Source of the DNA: Salvelinus alpinus
Lineage: Eukaryota; Chordata; Actinopteri; Salmoniformes; Salmonidae
Direction of reading: 5' to 3'
Assembly (NCBI RefSeq): GCF_045679555.1
Contig: NC_092098.1
Location: 22,350,038-22,414,037 of the forward strand
Length of the DNA stretch: 64,000 nucleotides
The notes beneath the pieces are model-generated. The model ran no database searches. It saw only the letters and a list, made by a program, of their open reading frames with translations, and had not been told where the DNA came from. Positions 47,113 through 58,260 of this stretch are shown here, in pieces. The position numbers and the translations under genes are program-made. How positions within the stretch are numbered: position 1 is the first letter of the stretch; each line of letters starts with the position of its first letter.

Positions 47113-48160
47113 ACCCGTCTATGTTCACACTAATGAGATGAGGCCATAATGATGTCTCCTGGTATTTGAGGCCCAACATCTCCACCTCTACCTCACAGTC
47201 ACAAGACTGCTTGCTGTTTGGCTTTTGGGCATTGGGTTTTTCCTGTATAACCTACTAAGGTGACATAGTTTAGACAATAGTTCAAACTTAGATTTTTGCT
47301 CAGTCAGTATTATATGTTTTCATAATGAATCCTACTCTTATTTCCGACAATAATAGGCCTACATAAAGTTGCATTATGTAAACTGACCTGCATTTCCTGT
47401 TTTCATTTTTTGTCTGTAGGTTTCTGTGTGACACTATTGTCTGTGTCCTCATTAGTATGCTGTATAACCCTGCAGAAGTGTCCAGTGGATATCCAGGCTG
47501 AGAGAGTGCGAGAAAGGGGTGTGTGCAGGGGAACAATGAGAGAGGGGGAGAGGGACAGGCCAAACTGAACAGTCCGTCCAGAGGGGCCAATCTATTCCCT
47601 GTCCCAAGCCCTGGAGGGTCATCCCAGGGTGCATCACTTCACCTCCTCTAATTCAATTATCTCTGGGCCATCTGCAACACCTCTGAGGCCAAAGGGACTG
47701 CTCACTGCCTGCAAAACCACACACACCACCTCCTTCACACATACATACAGAAGCACACACACTCACACTGACCACATCAACCATAGTTCCTAAATTGGTA
47801 CAGTGCAGTCAATTTGTGAAGTAAAACTTTAGTTTGTTAGTCTAATTGACTGGACATTGACTGAGTCTCTGCACAGTGCTGTCACTACTGACTGTATGGA
47901 GGGGATTAATTATACTTTTTCCTGGGGTCCAACACAGAACTAAAAAAACATTTCAAACAATTAAAATACCTGACAGGTAATTTAACATTCAGTAAATGCT
48001 CTTTGGGAACAGAATCTGTCCAGTCATACGGTCGATCACATTAGATGTTCTCTTATTGTTTTCTTGAAGGTGGATTTACTTTTGAGTTGGTAAAGAATTC
48101 CATTCAGTGATCGCTCTGTATAAAATTGTAGATTTGAGGAGATTTGTCCTTGGCCTGGGG
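47113..48160. other. no assignable feature
   Basis: Unique-looking intergenic sequence; no supported ORF. Confidence 0.3.
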
Positions 48161-48470
48161 GGTATCAGATGCCCAGAATTTGCCTGTTTGGTTTAATGGT
48201 TATGTTTTTTGCTCGTATACACTTATTGGTCTGAAAAATACTATGTTTCCTTGAAAAATATAGCATTTCTAAAGAAAACCCAAAGACTGGATTGTAAAAT
48301 ATTTTCAACAGGAAGCCATAAGAGATTATGATGAATTTGGTTGACATTCATAGAAGAATGAAGAGCCAATCTGGCCGCCCTGTTTTGAGTGAGTTGGAGC
48401 TTTTTGTATATTGTTTTGCTGCAGATGACCATATGACTGGACAGTACTCTAAGTCTCATAGAACCAAAGA
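48161..48470 (-). pseudogene. old LINE C-terminal relic
   Basis: 48459-48241 on the minus strand reads KKLQLTQNRAARLALHSSMN then IHHNLLWLPVENIL. This is the LQNRAAR...LxWLPV block found near the C-terminus of CR1/L2-like and related LINE polymerases. Surrounding sequence is too decayed to assign. Confidence 0.6.
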
Positions 48471-48945
48471 TTGAATCACCTGATTCAGAGTGCTAGATGT
48501 TACATACATATTTTCTTGAGGCTGTGTCCCTATAGAGGCCTCATTAACCCCCTGGTGTTACATGGCGTGATTAGTGGCTTTGTGACTGTGATTGGGGTAC
48601 TCATTAGTCAGACATGGCCTCTCTACTGCAGCAAAAAGTTGCAACACTGACAAACAAACAAACATGTGTGATGAAACAGCAGAGTCACTCTTACACACCA
48701 ATATGCCTACACAGGGTTAGAGTTAATTCAGGGTTAGAGTTAATTCCAAGTAAACTGAAATTCAAATTTCTGTTGGCATTAATATCACTCCATAATCTAC
48801 TTCTCAATAGACTGAAAATGGAATCTATTATTTCAAGTTTTTCCTTTTTTAAATTAAAATCTCTTCCTGAATTGAGTGAACTTAATTTAAATTGACCTCT
48901 ACCCTGCTTCAAACAACAAGCATAGTAAGAAACACACAGAGTTGC

Positions 48946-49090
48946 ACACACAGACATTTCTGATATGTATTTGACATACTGTACACACAGACATTTCTGA
49001 TATGTATTTGACATACTGTACACACAGACATTTTTGATATGTATTTGACATACTGTACACACAGACATTTCTGATATGTATTTGCAAATC
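48946..49090 (+). repeat. 37-bp minisatellite, four units
   Basis: Unit CACACAGACATTTCTGATAT plus GTATTTGACATACTGTA, repeated almost perfectly; the last unit changes after GTATTTG. One internal C-to-T difference marks unit three. Confidence 0.92.
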
Positions 49091-49344
49091 CAGACACAAT
49101 GTGGTTTCAGTTATTAAAGCTGGGATCCGCAGTTTCTACATACATTTTTGGACTTAGAAATGAATGATATACAAGCTCCATGAGCTCCACCAGAAGCCAA
49201 AATATAAGCTTGTTTTACTCCAATGTTTAAACACTGCAAACACTGTAAATGTAAACAAACACTGTCCCAGTGAGCCCTGTCTGACTCAGACGTCCGTGGA
49301 CATTGAACATACTGTCACTCCCTGACCATAGAAAGCTTTTATTC

Positions 49345-49735
49345 TCTATGTTGTTTTTAATTTTAATTTTATTTCACCTTTATTTAACCAGGTAGGCTAG
49401 TTGAGAATAAGTTCTCATTTGCAACTGCGACCTAGCCAAGATAAAGCATAGCAATTAGACACATACAACAACACAGAGTTACACATGAAATAAACAAAAC
49501 ATAGTCAATAATACAGTAGAAGAAAAGAAAAGAAAAAGTCTATATACAGTGAGTGCAAATGAGGTAAGATAAGGGAGTTAAGGCAATAAATAGGCCATGG
49601 TGGCGAAGTAATTACAATATAGCAATTAAACACTGGAATGGTAGATGTGCAGAAGATGAATGTGCAAGTAGAGATACTGGGGTGCAAAGGAGCAAGATAA
49701 ATAAATAAATACTGTATGGGGATGAGGTATGCCAT
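49345..49735 (-). mobile_element. L2-type LINE 3' UTR fragment
   Basis: Starts with the inverted tail TTTCACCTTTATTTAACCAG and GTTGAGAATAAGTTCTC, then 3' UTR sequence with GGCAATAAATAGGCCATGG. The same segment is at 63475-63859. No coding part. Confidence 0.75.
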
Positions 49736-49746
49736 GTAAACCATTA

Positions 49747-50030
49747 GGCTGCTGTAGCTGTGTGGCTGCTGCTGGAACTTGATGACTGGTTTAGCTTTGA
49801 TGCGCTCGTGCAGAACATTGGCCCCTTCCAAACTCTTCTTAAGTGCGTTGTGGGAGTGGTACACAGGAGTTGGAGGTAGAGATGGAGAAGCAGCTGGGGT
49901 GCTGTCAGAGAACTCGTCATTTGGTTTGTGAACTTTAAAACAGATCCCGCTCAACCTTTTGTGAGTGAAATTCCGCTGCGTCCCCGAGTTCCACTGGCAT
50001 TGCTCATCTGTACAGGACACCCCTGTCAAT
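49747..50030 (-). pseudogene. unidentified coding-like segment
   Basis: About 95 codons read CTDEQCQWNSGTQRNFTHKR, a Ser/Pro-rich stretch (DSTPAASPSLPPTPVYHS), then GANVLHERIKAKPVIKFQQQ. The CxxxxCxWN pattern is reminiscent of C-terminal pieces of large fish transposon proteins, but I cannot place it. It has no start ATG in frame and is joined directly to a LINE tail at 49735, so it is probably a fragment of a larger gene or transposon. Confidence 0.35.
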
Positions 50031-50156
50031 CATCCATACCCAGCATTGCACCTATTGTTAGAATAGTCAATTACAGTATGGAACACTCGTTAACATGGTG
50101 TTCACAGTTGACTAGTTTACACAGTTCCCTTTTAACTAGTAAGTTTAGGTTATGTT

Positions 50157-50605
50157 GGCCTCCCGGGTGGTGCAGTGGTCTAAGGAACTGTATCGCAGTG
50201 CTAGCTGTGCCACCAGAGATTCTGAGTTCGAGCCCAGGCTCTGTCGCAGCCAGCCGCGACCGGGAGGACCATGAGGCGACGTGCAATTGGCCCAGCGTCG
50301 TCTGGGTTAGGGAGGGTTTGGCCGGCAGGGATATCCTTGTCTCATAGTGCACTGGTAACTCCTGTGGCGGGCCGGGCGCAGTGCACACTGACCAGGTCAC
50401 CAGGGTTACGGTGTTTCCTCCGACACATTGGTGCGGCTGGCTTCCGGGTTGAATGGGCATTGTGTCAAGAAGCAGTGCGGCTTGGTTGGGTTGTGTTTCG
50501 GAGGACGCATGGCTCTCGACCTTCGTCTCTCCCGAGTCGGTACGGGAGTTGCAGCGATGAGACAAGACTGTAACTACTACCAATTGGGGAGAAAAAGGGT
50601 AAATA
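50157..50605 (+). repeat. tRNA-derived SINE (SmaI/Slm-type), near full length
   Basis: The tRNA-like head has CCCGGGTGGTGCAGTGGTCT (A box) and GAGTTCGAGCCCAGG (B box). It is followed by CGACGTGCAATTGGCCCAGC, GTGTTTCCTCCGACACATTG, CATGGCTCTCGACCTTCGTC, and ends GGGGAGAAAAAGGG. Typical salmonid SINE with both polymerase III boxes. Confidence 0.88.
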
Positions 50606-51609
50606 CATTTTATAAAATAAAAATTGTTTATAGTTTTATTGGTTAGGGGTAAGTCAAGTACCGTACAATGCTTTTTAATAACCTTATCTTTATCAAATGA
50701 TCCATAAAGGGACCACCCTGAACATTTCTCAGAATACTTTTTACACCACTTACGTACATGTACGTGAGGGTGTGCAAGTTGTATATATATATTTTTTTCT
50801 ATTGTTACTTCATCAGATTTCTAGTAACCCATTATACTCAATATTATGTTACTTTATCTCGAGTAACCCACATCACATCACAAATTCCTCCTCTACACCA
50901 GTGTTCTATTCATACAGGGGTTTAAATATTCACTCTAGTCTTCTATTTAACCTTTTCACATGTACCAACACACACACGGTGTGATCATTCTACAGTGGTC
51001 CCTGTAGCTTACGATCAGTTTCGGTATGACGCAACAATCAGCATTTGAGCTGGCCACACTGTTTTTTCAGAAATATTTTGCACAAACACAGTCCTTACAA
51101 AGTTATGTCCAGAATGTGATTAGTTTATTTTTTGATGCAATGTTCAGACATTCACAGAAGTAGCTACAACATAACACAATCATCCAAATCAGAAAAATGT
51201 AGGCTACATTTGTCATAGCGCTAACTGAGGAAAGATTGAGGTAACACAAGCGGTCATATTTTTCTAACTCTCGGCTGACATAAACTACAATATGAATTAG
51301 CTAATAGCAATTACTATGTATAATTAATCCCATCATGTGTGAGCTCACCATTGATTGAAATAATTGAGTAAAACACTTTCTAGGAATAGAAAGTAATCCG
51401 ACGATGTTTGTTTTTTCACAGAAAGCAAAGATAATAAGAGGAGACTAGATGAGTTTGGTCTATTTATAGTATGCATGTTGAAGGGGGTGTGTCGTCTACC
51501 ATCGTTCACTTCCGGAAGTTCTCGAAAAATGAGTGAACCCTTACTCACCTCATTTTGTTATAACATCGTTAGTCCGACAGACGATTACGTGAAACCCAGT
51601 ATGCATTGT
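50606..51609. other. no assignable feature
   Basis: About 1 kb of AT-rich sequence; ORFs on both strands lack recognisable domains. Confidence 0.35.
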
Positions 51610-51982
51610 TGTCACGTCCTGACCATAGAGAGTCCTTATTTTCTATGGTGGAGTAGGTCAGGGCGTGACTGGGGGGTTAGTCTAGTTTATATTTTCTATG
51701 TGGGGTTCTAGTTTTATTTTTTCTATGTTGGTGATTTGTATGATTCCCAATTAGAGGCAGCTGGTAATTGTTGTCTCTAATTGGGGATCATATTTAAGTA
51801 GCATTTTTCCACCTGTGTTTTGTGGGATATTGTTTATGGGTAGTTATATGTCAGCACTCCATTGTTATCATGTTTCGTTCTTGCTTTATTGTTTTGTGCG
51901 TTTCACTAAATAAAGATGTGGAACCCAGATCACGCTGCACGTTGGTCCGAGTATGCTTCCAGTTCGTACGACGAGCGTGACA
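51610..51982 (+). mobile_element. LTR of the TGTCACG family, followed by internal sequence
   Basis: 373 bp from TGTCACGTCCTGACCATAGA to ACGAGCGTGACA with a CACTAAATAAAGATGTG polyadenylation signal near the end, which fixes the sense strand. It is followed by non-LTR sequence and not by a target duplication, so it is a 5' LTR and not a solo one. Confidence 0.82.
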
Positions 51983-52493
51983 GAATATCCCACCACAACA
52001 GGACCAAGCAGCGTGCCCAGGAGGAGAGGGTAACATGGACTTGGGAGGAGATTCTGGACGGGAAGGGATCCTGGACTTGGGAGGAAATCCTGGTAGGACA
52101 GAATCGCCTTCCTTGGCGGGAGACGCAAGAAGAGAAGGGAGGACAGCGACGACGCCAGGGTTCGCGGCCACAGAGAAAGCCCAAAAACAAGCCCAAATGT
52201 ATTTTTTGGGGGGGAGGCACATGGGGTTGTCGGCGGAAACGGGGAGTGAGCCAGAGCCTGTGTGGGAGTCGATAGAAGAAGGTAATGAGAGATACCGGAG
52301 AGAGGTTGTGGAAAGGAGTATGCTTCAGCACAAGCCCGTTGAAAAGTGCCTTTTCAGCCCGGCACCATCTGTGCCAGCTCTGCGCACCAAGTCTCCAGTA
52401 CGCCTTCACAGCCCAGTACGTCCTGTGCCAACTCCTTGTACTCACCGTGTGAAGTGTGTTAAAGTTCCGGTACAATTGATGCCGGTTATACTC
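51983..52493 (+). mobile_element. internal leader of an LTR element (non-coding or gag-like relic)
   Basis: Continues from the LTR with AGCAGCGTGCCCAGGAGGAG, repeated CTTGGGAGGAGATTCTGGAC/CTTGGGAGGAAATCCTGG units, then a Pro/Ser-rich reading frame. No protease or polymerase follows and no 3' LTR is seen. The sequence is cut by a Tc1 fragment at 52494. Probably the start of a non-autonomous LTR element. Confidence 0.55.
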
Positions 52494-52832
52494 TCCCCAT
52501 CCAACCTGACAGAGCTTGAGAGGATCTGCAGAGAATAATGGGAGAAACTCCCCAAATACAGGTGTGCCAAGCTTGTAGCGTCGTACCTAAGAAGACTTGA
52601 GGCTGTAATTGCTGCCAAAGGTGTTTCAACAAAGTACTGTAAATGTAATATTTCAGTTGTGTTATTTGTATAAATTAGCAAAAATTTCTAAACCAGTTTT
52701 TGCTTTGTCATTATGGGGTAATGCGTGCAGATTGATGAGGGGAAAAAACAATGTAATACATTTTAGAATAAGGCTGTAACCTAACAAAATGTGGAAAAAT
52801 CTAAAGGGTTTGAATACTTTCCGAATGCAGTG
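52494..52832 (+). mobile_element. Tc1-like 3' end fragment
   Basis: CCATCCAACCTGACAGAGCT and GGTGTGCCAAGCTTGTAGCG match the 3' part of the element at 17965. The terminal repeat ends TACTTTCCGAATGCAGTG before TA at 52833. Confidence 0.82.
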
Positions 52833-53344
52833 TATACTGGCACTGGGCCAGAGTGTCAATGTTGAACCCTGGCGGGTTAGGGTTATAGACTGTAGGTGAG
52901 TTACTGAACCTGAGAGATGAGACAAACTTAGAGCCTGTTGCTTGACAACGGTTTCCCCACAGAGTACTGTGACCGAACCGACGGTACATACCCCAGCATT
53001 AGAGATACCACCCCTTACCTAATAAAAGGTGGTGGTGTTACTTTTTCTGGCTGGTGTTTCAGATAGGGTGAACTGGACACAGAGGAATCTAGTGAATAAC
53101 TTCTCACTCTCTCTGTCAATGGTATGAGATGTAGAACATAGCCTGTATGTTTATGTAGCAGGGGCCGTTCACTAAATTAAGTGAGTGGCGTCTATGTATA
53201 CACATTTTTCATTAGCCATTTAAATTTTCTTTAAATTTCACATTAAATTGGTGGCAGTGTCGGAATTTGATTATACTATCGTTACTTTTTTGATTGATTG
53301 GAACTGTATCTTATGTGTTTTTCTATTAATTATCTTCTCTCTTT

Positions 53345-53347
53345 CAG
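53345..53347 (+). promoter_or_regulatory. likely 3' splice acceptor before the odorant receptor coding exon
   Basis: ATTATCTTCTCTCTTTCAG|GT lies 18 bp before the ATG at 53365, with a good pyrimidine tract. Vertebrate odorant receptors usually have noncoding 5' exons spliced just upstream of a single coding exon. Confidence 0.55.
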
Positions 53348-53364
53348 GTCTCTCCGCCCCTCAG

Positions 53365-54309
53365 ATGGAGAACCATACATACAATGAGCATGTTCTCCTC
53401 CTAGAAGGGTTAAACGTCACCCACCAGTCCTCCTACCCTGCCTTCATCATCCTCCTTGTCATCTACATCTTCACAATGGTGGCCAACATCGGCCTCACAG
53501 TGCTCATCTGCATGGAGAGGAGCCTGCACCAGCCCATGTACATCCTCCTTTGCAACATGTCTTTCAACGATGCTCTCAGTATCACCACCTTCATACCTCG
53601 AGTGCTGAGTGATATTTTCAAAGCAAGTGCAGAAAGATATATTACCTATGTTGAGTGTGCCATACAAGCATTCTGCGGTCACATGTTTGCTACGACCGGA
53701 CATACAATACTAATGATCATGGCTTTTGACAGGTATATGGCCATCTGCAACCCTTTGCGATACGCCACCATCATGAACAACACCATGCTGGTAAAACTGT
53801 GTGTGTTTGCCTGGGGTGTGGCCTTTCTCTTTGTGGCGGGCCTTATAGGTCTCTCTGTCCGCTTATCACGCTGCCGGTCAAACATTTTCAACCCTTTCTG
53901 CGACAACGCTTCGTTATTCAAGCTCTCCTGTGAGAGTGTGCTTATAAATAACATTTATGGACTATTTTTCACCACTATCTTCTTCATCACCTCCATGGGG
54001 AGTGTGGCTCTGACATACATTAGAATCGCCATGGTGTGTGTGAGGAGTAAGAGCAAGTCGCTGAACAGCAAAGCTCTGCACACCTGTTTCACACACCTGG
54101 CTGTATACCTCATTATGCTGATGACAGGTTTCATCATTGTCTTTCGTCATCGGTACCCACAGTGGTCAAACCACAGGAAAATGGCGTCCATTATATTTCC
54201 TCTGGTTGCTCCTTGTCTTAACCCAATTATCTATGGGCTGCAGTCCAAAGAGATTTACAAAGTGGGAAAGAATATGTTCCAGTCCAAGATTATGTCTCTT
54301 CGATTGTAA
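53365..54309 (+). CDS. odorant receptor, intact, 314 aa
   Basis: Seven-transmembrane receptor of olfactory neurons that couples odorant binding to Golf. Seen: N-terminal sequons NHT (residue 3) and NVT (17); LHQPMY after TM1; Cys98 in VECAIQAF; MAFDRYMAIC at the TM3 end (119-128); two extracellular-loop-2 cysteines at 179 and 189; KALHTCFTHLAVYL at TM6 (236-249); PCLNPIIYGL in TM7 (283-292). 314 residues is typical. I chose the ATG at 53365 because the upstream in-frame start at 53248 is not an ATG and would add 39 residues across the acceptor site. Subfamily not assigned. It is on the opposite strand to slco2b1, whose 5' end points toward it. Confidence 0.93.
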   Translation: MENHTYNEHVLLLEGLNVTHQSSYPAFIILLVIYIFTMVANIGLTVLICMERSLHQPMYILLCNMSFNDALSITTFIPRVLSDIFKASAERYITYVECAIQAFCGHMFATTGHTILMIMAFDRYMAICNPLRYATIMNNTMLVKLCVFAWGVAFLFVAGLIGLSVRLSRCRSNIFNPFCDNASLFKLSCESVLINNIYGLFFTTIFFITSMGSVALTYIRIAMVCVRSKSKSLNSKALHTCFTHLAVYLIMLMTGFIIVFRHRYPQWSNHRKMASIIFPLVAPCLNPIIYGLQSKEIYKVGKNMFQSKIMSLRL

Positions 54310-54413
54310 TATACTTTTTAATGTGTAAAGGTGAATAAAATTGAAATGCCCCAATTGTAATGCTGTCTTTGTAAACCAGGCACAATGTTAATAAGGATCA
54401 CCTTTTTTTCAAT

Positions 54414-54830
54414 TTTCGCCTAAAATGACATACCCAAATCTAACTGCCTGTAGCTCAGGACCTGAAGCAAGGATATGCATATTCTTGATACCATTTGAAA
54501 GGAAACACTTTGAAGTTTGTGGAAATATAAATTAATGTAGGAGAATATCACACATTAGATCTGGTAAAAGATAATACAAACAAAAAAACAAGATTTCTTT
54601 AAATACATTTTTTGTTCCATCATTTTTGAAACGCAAGAGAAAGGCCATAATAAAAATGTTCAGTTAGGCGCAATTTAGATTTTGGCCACTAGATGTCAGC
54701 AGTGTATGTGCAAAGTTTCAAACTGATCCAGTGAAGCGTTGCAATACATCAGAAAATGTTGTAACAAGTCTGCGCAAATGTGCCGAATTGGTCAATTGAT
54801 ACATTTTAAAGTACATATCTATAGAGAACA
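54414..54830 (+). repeat. dispersed repeat, copy 2 (also at 14778)
   Basis: Same start TTTCGCCTAAAATGACATAC and the same CCTGTAGCTCAGGACCTGAA and TTTTGGCCACTAGATGTC blocks as the copy at 14778-15190. Non-coding, about 100 bp downstream of the odorant receptor stop codon. Confidence 0.8.
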
Positions 54831-54967
54831 TACAAAAATGATATGGTAATAAAACATTTTCAGTTTACACACTCCCAGGAAGGTTCTACGTGATGGAAAA
54901 TTTGCTTCCCTACAGAAAAGACACTAATCTTCACACGGGGTGGGTGTGGGGCCAGAAACAGCAGGGG

Positions 54968-55039
54968 TGTTACATCTGCTCCTGCCACGCCCTCTACTTC
55001 TCATCCTGGACCCCCTAACCTGCCACCACTCTTCCAGTG

Positions 55040-55073
<34 letters not shown>

Positions 55074-55578
55074 CTGATTGTGTGAGTGGAGACAGGTGTG
55101 CTGGAAGCAGAGCAGATTCCCACCAGCTGCAACCTGTTCCATAATCAAGAACCCTACAAATACTCAGCCCTGCCACTTCCACGCTGCCAGATCATAGCCT
55201 CTACTCAGTCAGTCTGCATTTCTAGCTGTTGGTTCCTGCATAGATTTTGTTATCCTGTTGTGCCTGTTTTCCCTAGCCTCACGTACAGTCCCGTCTACTC
55301 TGATTCTGGTACCTGTCTCCAGTCCCTCGTCTTCTCAGTCCTGCTTCCCTGCCCTGGATCCCCGCTCTACTGCTTCATTGGATTCCGCTCCAGACCTGCT
55401 TACCCGGTTCCTAATCTCCTTGCCCTCAGCCTCAGTCCGGATTCCCTACTACCTGCCCGAGATTCTCCTGGACTGCACCCCATCTCCTCTCCCACTTTTC
55501 AATAAATACATTGGTTACCTGTCCTTGTCTCCTCATCTGAGTCTGCATTTGGGTTCACCTGCTCCTCACCTCGTAACA
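54968..55578 (+). mobile_element. solo LTR, TSD AGGGG
   Basis: 611 bp from TGTTACATCTGCTCCTGCC to CACCTCGTAACA with AGGGG at 54963-54967 and 55579-55583. Contains TTTTCAATAAATACATTGG as a polyadenylation signal near the 3' end, which fixes the strand, and a CT run at 55040-55066. No internal region. Confidence 0.88.
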
Positions 55579-55815
55579 AGGGGTTCAAACTTTGAAACCC
55601 ATTTCCTACATTTGAATATAAACATTTATTTAATCAAACAAAACTATGCTACATTTTATCTCTGGGACACTCAGGATGACCAATCAGAGCAAGATTATTG
55701 AATGTGAGTACATTATTTACCTTCAGAGGTGAATGTATCAAACCAGTTGCCGTGATACATTTTTTGTTGATGGTCACTCTCCTCAAACAATAGCATGCTA
55801 TTTTTTCACTGTAAT

Positions 55816-56249
55816 TGTCACACCAGCCTTCACTTTGGCTCCCCCTCTAGTTCAGCTCAGGTTTTCGGGGTCGCCGGCCTTCTAGCTGCTGCCGAACCTA
55901 CTGCTGGCAAACGCCCTTCACTCATCAACCCCGGACTCTCGTCATCATTACACACACCTGGTTCCAATCCCCACTCTATCACTGTATATCTATACATACT
56001 CCCTCTGCCATTTGTCTTTGTTGGTCATTGTAAATGTTACTTGATTTCCTGAGAGGAATCTCTCCTACTATTTCCTGTGCACTTTATATTTTGCACTTTG
56101 GGTTCGCCCTGTGCCTTTTGTTTATGAAGATATATTTTGAGCACAACAGCGTTTGGGTTTCGTCCCTCTTTGATCTCTGGTGCTTAAATAAATTCAGTAG
56201 TTCTAAACCTGCGACTGCCTTCTGCCTACTCCTCTCTACACCAGTGACA
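55816..56249 (+). mobile_element. solo LTR, TSD GTAAT
   Basis: 434 bp from TGTCACACCAGCCTTCAC to CACCAGTGACA with GTAAT at 55811-55815 and 56250-56254. GTGCTTAAATAAATTCAG near the end is the polyadenylation signal. No internal region. Confidence 0.9.
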
Positions 56250-56713
56250 GTAATAGCTACTATAAATTGGACAGTGCAGTTAGATTAACAAGAATTTAAG
56301 CTTTCTGCCCATATAAGACATGTCTATGTCCTGGGAAATGTTCTTGTTACTTACAACGTCACGCTAATCACATTAGCGCACGTTAGCTCAACCATCCCGG
56401 TGGAGGAACACCAATCCCATAGAGGTTTAATAAGGGTTAGCAAATAAAATCTGTCAAAGCAGCAGTGGGATTTGCTGAGGCCAAATTTTCTCCTCCTTGC
56501 CATTAACATTAATCTATCAATTCAGCCTGCCCACAACCTCACTCCTGTATATTGATATATACACTTTGACAAATCCAATCAGTAGTCGGAAGAGAATCAT
56601 CATTGGAAGACAGCTGAAAAGCATAGGCGCATCGGCATATAAGTGATATTCTAGCCAGATTTTAAATCCACTGAATAAGCTACTTAGTTCATAGAACTGC
56701 GGTTACGTAAGTA
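56250..56713. other. no assignable feature
   Basis: Unique-looking spacer between a solo LTR and a Tc1-type element. Confidence 0.3.
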
Positions 56714-57530
56714 CAGTGCCTTCTGAAAGTATTCACACCACTTTTCCCAAATGTTGTTGTGTTACAGCCTGAATTAAAATGATATTGAATTAAGATTTTT
56801 TGGGTCAATGGCCTACACACAATACCCCATAATGTCAAAGTGGAGTAATGTTTTTCAATATTTTTTTACAAATGAAAAAGTGAAATGTCTTGAGTCAATA
56901 AGTATTCAACCTCTTTGTTATTGCAAGCCTAAATAAGTTCAGGAGTAAACATTTGGACTCACTCTGTGTGCAATAATACTGTTTAACATTATATTTTAAT
57001 GACAACCTCATCTTTGTACCCCACACATATAATCATCTGTAAGGTCCCTCAGTCGAGCAGTGAATTTCAAACACAGATTCAACCACAAAGACCAGGGAGG
57101 TTTTCCAATGCCCTGCAAAGACTGGCACCTATTGGCAGATTGGTAAAAAAAGCAGACACTGAATATCCCTTTGAGCATGGTGAAGTTATTAATTAGTTAG
57201 AGTTTTTACTTAAATCAGCTTGAAAATGGCTGTCTAGCAATGATCAACAACCGACTTGACAGAGCTTGAGGAGTTTAAAAAAGAATAATCTGCAAATATT
57301 GTACAATCGAAGTGTGCAAAGCTCTTAGAGATTTACCCAGAAAGACTCACAGCTGTAATTGCTACCAAAGGTGATTCTAACATGTATTGACTCAGGGGGT
57401 TGAATACTTATCAAATGAAAATATATTACAGTTTAATTTTCATTAATTAAAAAAAGACAATTCAATACATTTTTATCCCAATTTGTAACACAACAAAATG
57501 TGGAAAAAGTCAATGGGTATGAATACTGTA
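56714..57530 (+). mobile_element. non-autonomous Tc1/mariner-like element
   Basis: Starts CAGTGCCTTCTGAAAGTATT after TA and pairs internally with CACAACAAAATGTGGAAAAA at its right side. The right terminal repeat is cut short at GAATACTGTA. No transposase; same family as 19347-21022. Confidence 0.8.
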
Positions 57531-57531
57531 T

Positions 57532-57700
57532 ACAGTGGGGCAAAAAAGTATTTAGTCAGCCACCAAATGTGCAAGTTCTCCCACGTAAAAAGACGAGAGA
57601 GGCCTGTAATTTTCATCATAGGTACACTTCAACTATGACAGACAAAATGAGAGAAAAAAATTCCAGAAAATCACATTGTAGGATTTTTTATTAATTTATT
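57532..57700 (+). mobile_element. Tc1-type terminal fragment (second copy)
   Basis: CAGTGGGGCAAAAAAGTATT onward matches 46454-46622. It joins head-on to the truncated element on its left. Confidence 0.75.
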
Positions 57701-58260
57701 AATGTGTTGATTGGATTTGCCCCAAACATAACACTTGGTATTTAGGACAAAAAGTTAATTGCTTTGTCACATTCTTTGCAGTATTACTTTAGTGCCTTGT
57801 TGAAAACAGGATGCCAATTTTGGAATATTTGTATTCTGTACATGGTTCATTCTTTTCACTCTGTCAATTAGGTTAGTAATGTGGAGCAATTACAATATTG
57901 TTGATCATCCTCAGTTTTCTCATATCACAGATATTGTACTCTGTATCTGTTTTTGAGTCATCATTGGCCTCATGCTGAAATCCCTGAGTGGTTTCCTTCC
58001 TCTCCGGCAACTGAGTTATAAAGGAGGCCTATATATTTGTAGTGACTGGGTGTATTGATACACCATACAGTGTAATTAATAACTTCACCATGCTCAAAGT
58101 GATATTCAATGTCTGCTTTTGATTTTTTTTTGTCATCGAGCAATAGGTGCCCTTCTTTGCATGGCATTGGAAAACCTCCCAGGTCGTTGTGGTTGAATCT
58201 GTGTTTGAAATCGACTACTTGACTGAGGGACCTTACAGGTAATTGTATGTGTGGGGTAAA
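57701..58260 (-). mobile_element. Tc1-like internal segment, reversed
   Basis: Shares TTTTGGAATATTT, CATTGGCCTCATGCTGAAAT, CTTCCTCTCCGGCAACTGAG and GTGTAATTAATAACTTCACC with 19730-20240, and in opposite orientation with 56990-57200. It lacks both terminal repeats. Confidence 0.7.

Noticed and set aside
48946-49090. CRISPR-like array
   Set aside because: Units are adjacent with no spacers, and the genome is vertebrate.
52035-52538. 167-codon ORF
   Set aside because: Covers repetitive LTR-element leader (tandem LGGDSGREG-type units) and ends in a Tc1 fragment; not supported as a host protein.
53248-53364. Upstream extension of the odorant receptor start
   Set aside because: The in-frame codon at 53248 is not an ATG, and the segment contains a good splice acceptor; the ATG at 53365 gives the normal length.
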